The position numbers were made by a program, and so were the translations under genes. Of a stretch of DNA of 64,000 nt, positions 37,955 to 49,971 are shown piece by piece. Within the stretch, counting starts at the first letter, position 1. Each line of letters starts with the position of its first letter. The notes under the pieces are model-generated. The model had not been told where the DNA came from. It did no database searches and saw only the letters and a list, made by a program, of their open reading frames with translations. Source of the stretch: Trichoplax adhaerens (taxonomy: Eukaryota; Placozoa; Uniplacotomia; Trichoplacea; Trichoplacidae). Location: positions 2,756,462-2,820,461 of the forward strand of contig NW_002060943.1 in NCBI RefSeq assembly GCF_000150275.1, given 5' to 3'.

Positions 37955-40463
37955 TTAAATGCCCAATAAGATATAAAAAAAATAAAGTGCAAAATACTTG
38001 TCTGCAAAACAATTTAAAACCTAATATGACAGAAGAAAAATAGTCCAACTTTGGCCTAGGATTATTGATAGGTATAAAGTTATTAAAATTATAAGGTACT
38101 ATGATGTATGCTTACAGAAGATATGTCCGGCCTTTTATATCGGTTATCTTCCAAGCAAACTTTCGCTAAGGCTAATAATTTCCATGCAAATTTTTGCGGC
38201 CATTTTGCTACTGGATCAAGAGGGAAACTCCATTTATCATAGGCATAGCAATACTGAAAGTATTGAGCCTGAAATTGATAAAAAGAAAATAGATTTTCTC
38301 ATAGTTGAAATTACCTTAGGAGAGCTTAGTCTTGCAAAAGGATATTATTTAACTGACTTGAAGAATAATAAAAATGTTCAGTCAAACATTAGTGAATTCT
38401 TTATTCATTCATCGTTTTTATTTTAAATTGTAAAGTAGGATTAGTTGATAATTGCATCAATAGAACGATAGAAAGTGGTCTGCTTATTGAATGTCACGAC
38501 TTGTCAATCATTAAGCATGCAGAAGTATAAATTTTACTCTTCTCGATATAAGGATAAGTCACGCAACAAACTACCTCAATATTCTTACTGATGCCATTAA
38601 CTACGTCAACTATTTATATTCCATCTACTTCACGATTCTAAATGTATTTTTCTTTGCAAGTTATCCTTGATAACTTACTAAGTAACGGTGTTTACGATTG
38701 GTGGCACAATTGGCTTTGCCTGAAACAACTTCAAGTATCACCTAAAACAGATAGAAATATCCTCTTTAAGCGTTTCTATCAATTGAATAGCCATTAGAAA
38801 TGACTTAACAGTTGAATGTTTGAAATTTGAACTGACCACACCAAAGCTGTAGATATCAAATCTTCTGGAAATAATACCAACCCGAGCTTCTGGCGGTGCA
38901 TAACCTCGAGTACCTGCATTATCTTGAGCTATAGTTACACTCGTATTATTTTTTCCACCATATATTACTGTCACCAATCCAAAATCGCATATTTTTGGAA
39001 CATAATTCTGATCGAGTAGGATATTCGCTGTTTTAATATCTCGATGAATTAAGGAGTAATGAAATCCAGTATGAAGGAAACGAATCCCTTTAGCGATTCC
39101 TGCGCAAATTTGTAATCTGACTATATAATTTAGATTGCAATCCTGTTTTAACAAACCAAAATTGAGCTTTGTCAATATCTAGAACCAATTTCATCCTCGA
39201 CTTCATTACTTAACAAGAGAAGTTAGCAATTGCTGATATCACGTATAGTATGTAATCAAGTGAAATAATGAAAAGGCTTATTGGATTTTTTCCCTAAAAG
39301 TAAAATATTTTACATCAGCTACATCTGAACAATATAACCTTTTCTTTCAAGTTCGATTTTAAACTGCCATTGCTCACATACTGCATAATTAAGCAGTGGT
39401 GGCCTTTGACTTGCATAGATTGATATAATTTAACCAAGTTGGAGTGCTCGCATCTAATGTAAAATAGATCATGAATGAAAAGCGAAACAAACACTATGTT
39501 TGCATTTAAACTGACATACAATAAACACTGCCAAAGCAGAAACTGATTTATTTGAAGGAGAGTAAACTAATTCAATGTCACCGAAGTAATGATTGTCTTA
39601 TCTTCCAAATGCTAATGTTACCGTATGTAAATAGTCGATTAGTCATAGACCAAAAATATTGCGTCAATCTAATAAAGATATTTATCAATTATAGATGAAT
39701 AATCCGTCTTACTGCATAAGATATTGATTTTCTGTTCGAAATTCCTTGGAAACCTACTCATAAAAATCACGTTGAAAGTGCGAGCACAATAGTAAATTTG
39801 GTGTAGATCATTAATTTAATCCCACATAGTTTCGTCTTTAATCGTACTTATTCTATCAGCAAGTGATGGAGGCTATACTACTAAGCATTTTATTATTCAA
39901 TTAAAACGAATGACTAGAATAAAAAATTTAAGAGAATCATAGTAAAACATAGGATTGAAGTTTATCCTTTCTACTTACGCCATCCTTAATTCGTTTGATA
40001 GCAACAACGCCATAGGACGGTAGTTTACCCTTATAAACCTCACCAAAACCACCACTTCCTATTTTATATTCTTCATTAAAATCGTGAGTCGCGGCAATTA
40101 TATCCTAATAGAAGTGTGAGAGAAATAGCGACAATTGCTTGTTACTACAGTTTTAATCTATCGAGGTGTATTTAGAAAGGGATAATTTGATGAATCCAAA
40201 TTATAGGACAGTTGGAAATGTTTAGTCTTGTAGTCGATTATTTAAAGTTGAGAATCAATTTTACCTTAGAACAGATCTTGACATACTGGCAATCATTATT
40301 AGCGTTGATCGGTAATGATTTTTGTTGTTGCTGTCGTGGTAAAAGGAATAGGATAGGTTAGACGATATAGATTACTCTGAGAAAAAATGGATTATAGCGT
40401 AAAAAATAGACAAATCGATTCTTTAACCTTACGGTTACACTTTTTAGAATAGAGACACCCCAT
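37955..40463 (-). CDS. K3: membrane-tethered IRAK/Pelle/RLCK-like protein kinase
   Basis: Nine exons, 5' to 3': 40428-40463, 40265-40330, 39979-40104, 39713-39753, 39339-39453, 38837-39142, 38679-38741, 38116-38268, 37955-38020 (323 aa, TAA). The start MGCLYSKKCNRK is a classic myristoylation signal (Ser-6, Lys-7) with Cys-3. The N-lobe has GSGGFGEVYKG and VVAIKRIK. The 41-nt alpha-C exon gives VSKEFRTENQYLM. The hinge is IMQYVSNGSL. The catalytic loop is HRDIKTAN, then CDFGLVTV, GTRGYAPPEA and RRFDIYSFGV. The penultimate exon has AQYFQYCY, FPLDPVAKWP and KRPDISS. All catalytic residues are present. The last exon (VLNCFADKYF onward) is chosen by acceptor and phase only; it is unusually hydrophobic and is the least certain part. 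The plus-strand frame over 38184-38426 is a shadow of the penultimate exon. Confidence 0.85.
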
Positions 40464-43400
40464 TCTGCTGTAATATAGAACTTGTTAACTTATAAAAAAT
40501 GTTCATTCATAATGACAGTCTTTTAGGATGACAAATAGATGAATGATGGGGTAAGTGATAATGTTCTCGTGGAGTAGTAGGTAGGAATAAAATTTGAACC
40601 TCTATGAATGTTTGCATAAAATTGGATTTCTTCGATGAAAGCGATAGCGTATCATTTTTTAACAGACTATTACTATCGATATTAGGTATCACGCCATCGG
40701 CAAATTTTACGCCGTCCAATTAGACAGATTTCATCAATTGGTCAACTGATCAATGAAACTCATCTAGCTTTGTGACGGGTGTGATATAAACTCATATCAG
40801 TACTATGGGTTTTTATAGCAAATTTATTCTCATGGAAAAGATTTTTTGATGATTAAAACCACACAATACTGCTGTTGATTAAATCAAATGAGGATGAATT
40901 GGATTGTTCTACAGCGAAATATTATTTACAATGTCTATTGTCGCCTAGAACTGCGTTTAGTCTATAAAATTATGGCTATTATAGCCATGATAATGATAAT
41001 AGCCAAGAGAAACCGGATAATGTCCTAGACGTAAAGCGATTTTCGTCAACAATCATTCTTTTGTTTCTATAGTATCTACAATCTCAGAATAAGGTTCTAT
41101 CAAACTCAGACAGCATGGGGTACAATCTTTTCTCATTCTGAAATGTTACAGTATATCATTATGGTTCAGATAGAAAAGCAGCTGATCATATCCTACGTAA
41201 TATAAATTATTTTTTATGGTTTAATTTGTTTGGATTTATCGATCGATTTATCACCATAATTTGCATATGTATAGCAGCATCACTGCAGTAGATCTTGTCG
41301 TTATGAAAAACATTCACATTATGTTGGTTACTGTTGTCCTAGAAGGCATCAGAATTGGCAAAAGAAAAATAATTATTATTTCAATGATCTTGTTAATCAT
41401 ATTGGAGTCGATTATTATTCATGAAGAATATCTCAACTTTATTTTTTTATGTTGAATTCATATCGATATTATCCTAATACTATATTAGCTTGGTGTTGTC
41501 AAGACTGCGTACTAGCCTAGAGGGAAGATAACCTCTTTTCTACCGTTCCAGGAAATAATTCCTTCCGCAGGAATGTAATCGGCATATCTCTTGACTTAGC
41601 CGAAAGTGATCGTCATGATTTCTACATTTTAGCCTAAGTTTATAAAGTACCAAATATGCCCACGGACAGAGGATATATTTACTAGTCCGTGCTTTATCCT
41701 AGCTTTTTCCACTACAATGCTCAGTGTAGCGCATGGGTTCTTAGCTAACATATTACTACTGTAATTAGCTAAAATCGTCATCATTCGTTTAAATCCAGCT
41801 ATAATATATTATAATATAGCTGTCTGCTTGAGTAAAATAAAAAAACTTGTCGCCAATTTTATCTATTATTGCCCACTACATTTCAATAGTGATTAGTATG
41901 ATATTCTGCCAGTGCTTTTTACCCCTGCAAATAGTTGTAGAAAGCAAAGTTTTCTCCTACACTATTAACAATTTATAGCTATAGAAATGATGCCGTAATG
42001 TAAGATTAACTTCTAACTTTTTCGAGGTACTAACTATAACAAACAAAAATAGGGGATTTTCGATTCTACATCCGTTAGATTGTAGCGTGCAAATATTTCT
42101 AAAGTCTCACATAACTGGAGCGAGACTAATATGTAACATAAATCCGTGACAATATCCAACTTTGGGTAAGGAAATAGCTATTAAAATGATATAAGAATAG
42201 AAGATTGATTACTAACTCATCCGAGTTTCATTGTAATGATGTTTTTGTAAGCCTTTGTATAGATGTATCCAATATATTTGAGCTATATCAATGTCAAAAC
42301 ATAGTCAGTTCTAGCAAAGTGTAATTCTTCGGCTACGACCATTTTCTAAATTCTGATGTTGTTTATCATATTTGTTCCGTCTGATTTTTTCTCTATATCA
42401 TTATATATCATTATTCCAGAATTTTGTAACTTATGCCTCTTTTGAAATTATATTGTCCGCGAAGAAAAAACTTGTACAACTTCTCAATCTGGATGGCATT
42501 CTTATCTTAGTATCAAAGTTTATAGATTTAGTAATTCCTAAAAATGGCCAATATCATCTACATTCACTTTACGTATTTACATTATTAAGGTCTTAAGGAT
42601 ACGATTGTTATAAATTTTTATTTATTCATGGCTAGATAAATCTGTAGATAATAGCACTAGCTTTATGTTGTACACCTGTCGCAATATACGTCAATTGCTG
42701 CGAAATAATTGAATAATCTTGTTCACTACTAGCGGTAGCATTAACAGTGCACGAAAAAACCTATTGCATTTTCCGGAGATATACTATACTAGACAGTTCT
42801 ATATCAATTTTAAGGATCGAATAAAAATAATAAAGGCACTTGCCGGTATTGTAGAATTTTTGCTAGATTACAGTTTAATAACTCGATGAACATTATGTAT
42901 TGAGTACGAATGTAGTGCCTCTTAATATCACAAGAAAATTGCAACGGCAATAAGGTATCAAAGTTAGTGTGAAGTGATGAGTTAGAGCAAAATCACAATT
43001 TAATTACAGTCAATGATTAAAAATATTTTTGTAGCAAAGTTGTTTTTCAATGAGAACATGAATGATGATAACGGCTGTAACATATTTTTCAATAATAGAT
43101 CGATGTTTTAGATATATGAGGTAATTTAACGTTTATTTTATTGGATATTGTTGACCAAAAAATTAGTTATTATTCCAAATATTAATATGCATGATATTAA
43201 TAGCCAGTTTTAAAGTGTCCATAGATAAGATTTATCAGCATAAATCGACTAATATTTTGTACGTTAAATTATTTCATAGTTCTGTTATTATTGTTAATAT
43301 TAATTGGTGATGGTAACTATAAAGATTGATAAATTATGTGTAGATTAACTTTTACTGGGGATTATTAGCTTGATATGGTGCCTGAACTTTTGATTATTGG

Positions 43401-46400
43401 AGAAATTTACGATTTATTATTAATAATAATTAATGAGGATGATAGTCATTGCCTTAAATGAAATATCCAAGGATCAATTTTATTGTAAGAATATAATTGA
43501 ACTGGTACTAGTGCACCGACTATTCAGCCATACGATCTGGCTATGAAATGATCATTAATATTCTCTTAATATCAATAAGAGATAATTATAGCTACAGTAG
43601 TAAAAATCGATAGTGAAGATTCCTTGAGGTCAATGCTTGTATCATATCATAATGTTCATAGCTTTGTTGATGCTCAACTATCGATACTGTTACGAATAAT
43701 AGCTATAGTGTCGATAGAATAGGTATCTAACTTTATTGTTAATGTTTTTCGTTTATGGATATGGGTTGATAATTGAATTTAGATTACTGAAATCAATGCA
43801 AGGGCAGCTGTAGTTGATAGAGCGATCTTGCTGTAATTATTGATTGAAGTTTATTAATAATGAGATCCCTACTTAAACTAGTACTGGTCTGAACTGAGCT
43901 ATTGTAGTTGACAGTAACAGCCACAGAAAATACGAAAGTAACCGGAGATTGATTTATTGATCAAAATCGAACCTTAACGCATGTCATCAATGTGCATATT
44001 TGATTATCGACAAAGATAACAGGTTCTCTCATAGCTATACACTATAAATACGTGTATGCAGGTATTTTAACAGTATCATTTCCAGTTTAGATCGAATGAA
44101 GTTGATTGCGAACCCTTTTGAGACTGAATAAAATTCGATGCTTATGATATCAAATAATGTTGCGTGACTGGCGAAGGAATCAGCTAGATTTAGAAGTGAT
44201 GTTTCTCCATTACTATAATCATATAAATACTTTGTAAAATTCTTTTATTTGATCAAAATATCTGGCATTCAGTTTAAATAATTCTATAATCACGCATGGG
44301 CTACTGTTATGGAAATAGCTTAAATCTAATTTCAATAAATATCAATTTTAAATAGGACTTTATTCTATTAACCGAACTCATTGTTAAGATTCAATGAACT
44401 TAGGATTACCAAGCTGAGAGTGTACGTGACTTGTCAATAAAGCCTAAGATATATGCTAAGTTATGACTTTCTATCTAGTCAAAATAACGATCCTAGATAA
44501 ATATTTTTTATTCCTGATGTATAGTAATAAGAATATTATGACCAGCATGATGGCAGCTTATTGATATTAGATTGAATGAAAATATTATTCGAATTGCGAT
44601 CATCATGTCTATATGGAATAAAGGCACGAAAGCTGTTGATTGTAAGCTAATTTATGCAATGTTGGGTATATAATGGGTAATTAAATTTAAATTTACTTAT
44701 TGCTAACATGCTCTCCTAATTAATGAACTTTAAAGTTAGTACACTGAATGGCGTTATCATTACGAAATAATATTTTGTAAATTGATCATCAGCAATGAGA
44801 ATTCTTCTTGGCTTTATTATCAATTTTCTAGTATTAGCATAGATCTAAAAATGCTTTTCTCGACTTCTTTAAATGTGCTTGCGATGTTTATGAAAGTCTG
44901 TGATTAAATTATACGTATATGAAATAGCTATATCTTGTTTTCGTTATCTTTTATTTTAGATACAGCTTTAATCTTAACGATGTATTATTTGCAATAATTA
45001 ACTTTGTAACGGACTCATAATAGTAGTAAGTGATTCTGAATTCATGAAAATGATACTGATTTTGATTTAATATTATTTTAAATACGAAATATCTTATAGC
45101 TTATTTTACTGGTAATACCCTTTAAAAATTGTTACAGTGTGTCGGTAGCTCGAGTCGAAAACCACGTACAATCAAAATAAAATGAATACTTGAGGGTGTA
45201 TTATATAATAAAGCCTTGTACATAATTATTTGATAATTTCAAGATTCTAACATTATATTTTCATGCAAACCCAACAAATAGAAGAAAATAAATGGATCAA
45301 ACAATCTTCACATTATCGTATACCTTGAAATTTAAGATCATTTCAACTATGTTCACCTTAAACATCAGAGAAATTGTAATGAAATTGTTATGTACTTTAT
45401 GGCAATCTATAAGGCAATACTAGTCAATATTAAAACTTTCGGATATCGTGTACTTTGTTGAAAGATGTTGTTACAGTTTAAAATATATCCTAATGGTATA
45501 ATTACTAATTCAAGTGATTACTCTTGGTATAGCATATATTTTAACTGAAGCATTATAAACAATTTTAAAACAGCTTAGCAATGGAAATTGAGAAAAAAAT
45601 TCTCGGCAAGGATAGTGGATCTGAGTATTATACTACAACGTATAAATAATACATCTATCAGCTTATCAATCACGTATCTCATAAAATACATTATAGTTCC
45701 ATAATTGTTGTATTAATGGGTGCACTAACGATCCAGCAGTTTCGCATTGTCCATGGAGAAATAAATTTTACCGCTTCACAAATATCATCTACAGAATGTA
45801 CGAAAATTTGTATTGCTAACTTTCCTACACGTACTTAGTAGCGACATGAATTTCTATTTGCTTCCTTATTACATACATTTGACATACAGCATGCAAGTAT
45901 TTAGGAAAGAAAGTCAGCATCTTGGCGCATAATTTATAACTGTATTTATTTAATTTACTCCTTGAAAGTTGCAATACTTGAGGTTGACTTAAATAAATAA
46001 TTCTTAGGATCATATGCCAATCGTCTTATTATCTATTTGATATATTAGGATAGTTTCAGTGATTGCATTATTTTATTATTTTGATGAAATAGGATAGCTT
46101 ATAATTGAAGCTATCTTAACCCATCATGGAGTAATATAATTACATTAGATTACCGCAATAGTTTACAAATTACCACTTAAAAATTTACGTCACTATCAAC
46201 TATCTGTGAGACAATTTAATATTTATCGGTATTGTTGCTAAAATGGAAGAGGTTTAACTTTTAAAAGTGTTCCGATGCAATATCGAATCAGCTGTTACTC
46301 TGTCATCGAACTGGGCTTCTTGGCAACTAACATTGAGATCTTGTATTAAGTCAACGCTAGGATTGTGTGCGCAAAGAAAAAACTTGTTAAGTTCTACATC

Positions 46401-46416
46401 ATAATATGCGCACTTA
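40464..46416. other. Spacer between K4 and K3
   Basis: Nearly 6 kb, AT-rich, upstream of K3 and downstream of K4. No kinase exon, RNA gene or other coding region could be supported. The open frames here are short and have no homologous partner in the window. Confidence 0.4.
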
Positions 46417-49400
46417 TCATGCCTTGGAAGCGATTCTTATGAGATTTGCGATTATCTTGTAAAAGTTAAAAATGAAAAGTAACCTAATTACATTGACAAT
46501 AAAATCGAATTATGGATTTCTCTTACTACTGACCTTGTCCATGTAGGGTCTATCTTTATAATTATCCATTAGACACCATTTGGCTAGCTTCGTTAATCTC
46601 TTTACGAAATCATCCGGCCAATTAGCATTTTCATCGATTGGAAATTTTGATTTACAGTGTTTATAACAGTAATGAAAGTAGCCAGCCTAATTGCGAATTA
46701 ATATCGGTAACGTTATAAGCAGTTTAAGACAGTCAATTTATCTTTATAGCGTTTGCCATTTTAATCCGTTAGATAGACTTCGTATATGATGCAAAACTAG
46801 AGTTAAGCAAACGAATGCCATCATTTGAGCTAGCTAAGCTGAAAAATATTCTCATGATTTCAGCAACCCTCTCTTTATTAAATTTGATATTAGCTCATAC
46901 TATGGACCAACGGAAATGTTTAGAATTTAGGTAAATTTCTTTAGCGATGCTTTCATACCAGTTACTCAACCTAAGGAAATTCAGTAATAATAAATTGGTG
47001 AAGTTGCGGAGAATAAACTGATTATGGTTTTGAGTAGTGCTGCTACAATTATGGTCTTAATTTTCTTATGAAAATTAATAATTGCCGTTGCTGAATTCAA
47101 CAACCAGCGAGTCTATGAGTGTTTTATAGGTCTACGCAATGTTTAAGTTGAAACGTGAATGGTAACAATTTCGATTAACAACTGTATCAGTTTGACCTAC
47201 ACAGACTTCATTAGCGTATTTATTTGGAAAGTTTAAATTTGAACATTTGCTGATAATATATATTTAGGTTCTTTGATTTAATTACATGTATTATCTACTG
47301 GCTCTAGTAATTTAATTAAGAGCTAACTACACCACTCCTTGTCAAATTTTTACCAATCTCCAGTATCCCAATAATGCCGATTTTGACCTGTAATAGCTGA
47401 AGATGTCAAGTCGTCAAATAGCGATGTAGTGATGCACTGATATTTGATTATGCGGATAGCTATATTTGATATAGTTAGGTTGCTTTGAATAAATATTATC
47501 GCGAAGCTAATATTAGATGATTGTTAACTACTATATTAGAAATTGCTGATGACTAATAGTAGCCAGTTGACTAATTATGGTGCAAGATTTATGTAGCTAG
47601 AAATACTGCAGTTGTTAAGGTGCCCTTCGGAGAATGGGCCTAGACGTTAATAGAGGAGTAGTGATATCTTAAGTAGAATGATTTAGATTGTAGAAAATAA
47701 TGATGTACTATTAGAGAAAAGTATTTTGTTTGATGATTTATATCTAATTGTAGATTAATCAAGTTGTTTCAAATGGATTTAACGAAATGTGCATAAGAAC
47801 TACAGAGATAAGCTCACAGAGGAGAAGAGACTTCACTTCGTTTTAAGCTCGGAATACTTTCGATTTTAGACTAGATTCTTATAATAATTAATTATTGCTC
47901 TACTATTCCTAAAACTTTGTAATGTAATAGAAGCCTTTTAGAAAATACGATTTGACTAAGATAGTTGTTGTGAGACGCATTTACTACAAGCTACTAGCAA
48001 TAATTTTATAATATTTTACTTTTACAGTATCGTTATTAATTTATAGTTCATGATTCTGGAAATCTAGCGAACATCGAGCACACTGTTAAAGACGTATAAA
48101 TCTTTCGGAATTTCTTTGACTTACTATATAAAATTTGAGCTATATACGTGTAATAATTGCTTTCATACATGCTCTCCAATATTGTGGCGTCAAAGTGAAG
48201 CAGGGGTAATTAAGTATGGACTTACCAAATACCGATATCCTTCTTTATCACTAAAGAACGCTGATTTCCCTGATATAATCTCAAGTAATACCTTCCAAAT
48301 AATGATATATAGTAGTTGATAGAAATGAACATTTATAAATTCGATTACATACTATTCGATCAATACACTTACAACTCCATAGCAATAGACATCAAAGCGA
48401 CGTGATATTATTTTTTGATATGCTTCTGGAGGTAAGTAAGCCCGAGTTCCAATGATGTTTTCTGTAATGGCGGTACTATCTCTATCCGTTCTTGTAGATA
48501 ATATTTTTGACAAACCGAAATCGCATATTTTAGGAGTATAATCCTCCGTGAGTAATATATTATCAGTTTTAATGTCCCTATGTACGAGATATGTCCTAAA
48601 TGCAGTGTGTAGATAATTGATTCCTTTGGCTACGCCTATACAAATTTGTATTCTGACCCAATAATTCAGAATTTCATCCTGAAATTTTTAAAATTTTAGT
48701 AATTATGATAGGTTACATTAGAGTATGAGCAAATCTTTGTGTTGATGGAATGACTGGTATCAACTCGATTCTCTAAAGTACTTCATGTATAACAATTACA
48801 GTTTATCCTATTAGAGTTTTCTAGCTATGACTGTAGCTGTATTAATATTTCTCATCAATGACCATTACAGTCGTCTAGCGTTAATCAAGCTTTCTACTAA
48901 GGTCCTTTTTTATGAGTCAATTTACCTTCGCTTGTAATCTTGAATTTAAACTGCCATTGGCTATGAACTCCATCACCATACAAAGGTGGCCATCAATCCG
49001 TAATGAGGTATGCAATCGAACGAGATTAATATGCTCATATCTAGAAGTAATTACTATCTAAGTATTCTAGGATATACAATATCGGTATGCTATCGTTTTG
49101 TTAATATTTCTAATTAAAACAGATGCCGCAGTAAACGATAGACAGTACTGTCTTAAATGGTTATAACCGTTCCGTCTAACTATTTAATTTTATAAACTAT
49201 GTTCATTGCATTAACTACGATGCAGTAAATAATCTACGAAATAGTTGATGCTTACTGAAATAAAAGTTGACACTCCCGTTGATCATCTGTTGGAATCTGT
49301 TATTATATCGGTGAGACACCATAGAAAAGCATTACACCGATCATCAAAAGTACGCAAATTGATGGTGTGGATCCATATCGTAATTGAAATTTATGAAAAT

Positions 49401-49971
49401 AAAGTAGTAATCTACGAGGTGCTTTGATAACATTTACTAGATTACTTACCAAATTCTGCTTAATCCTTTTGATGGCAACGACGCCAAATGAATGCAACTT
49501 CGCTCGGTATACTTCACCAAAGCCGCCTGCTCCAATCATGTGCTCCTTCGAAAAATTAGCTGTTGCCTTCTTTATATCCTAGAATAGTGAAATTTTAGTA
49601 AATCATGCTTCAATGGAAACAGTTTGAGTATAAATCATCAATTACGGTAACTACGGCTGGTAGCATCCTGTATAACATCTGGATAAGATACCTTAGCTTG
49701 TATTGCTAAACTCGGATTTCCATTGCAGGATGGTGTAATCAATGGTTGTTGCTAATTCATTGCAGTCAAGTTACAGTTATTTTAATACAGAGATTCGAAT
49801 TAAAGTATGCGTACTGTATTAGTGCTAATTCGTGAAGTATTTGATGTAGTTACAGTAATTAATTAATGTATGCCAACAGCCGTCAAAGGAGCAATCAGAA
49901 ATAGCCTACTGTGAAAACACCTCTTCGTTGATGATCTTAACTTTCCTACATAAGACATAAATGGTTCCCAT
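46417..49971 (-). CDS. K4: membrane-tethered IRAK/Pelle/RLCK-like protein kinase
   Basis: Nine exons, 5' to 3': 49942-49971, 49692-49751, 49450-49578, 49256-49296, 48926-49040, 48373-48678, 48226-48291, 46534-46686, 46417-46455 (312 aa, TGA). The start MGTIYVLCRK has Gly-2 and a nearby Cys; the myristoylation context is weaker than in K3. The N-lobe has GAGGFGEVYRAK and VVAIKRIK. The 41-nt alpha-C exon gives IPTDDQRECQLLF with the Glu. The hinge is VMEFIANGSL. The catalytic loop is HRDIKTDN, then CDFGLSKIL, GTRAYLPPEAY and RRFDVYCYGV. The last exons carry AGYFHYCYKH, FPIDENANWP, DRPYMDK and IIANLIRIASKA, which resembles the K0 tail. A complete, probably active kinase. Intron 7 is about 1.5 kb, the longest among the active genes. 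Confidence 0.88.

Noticed and set aside
38184-38426. 80-codon plus-strand frame
   Set aside because: Antisense to the K3 penultimate exon, which matches K0, K1, K2 and K4 in length and motifs.
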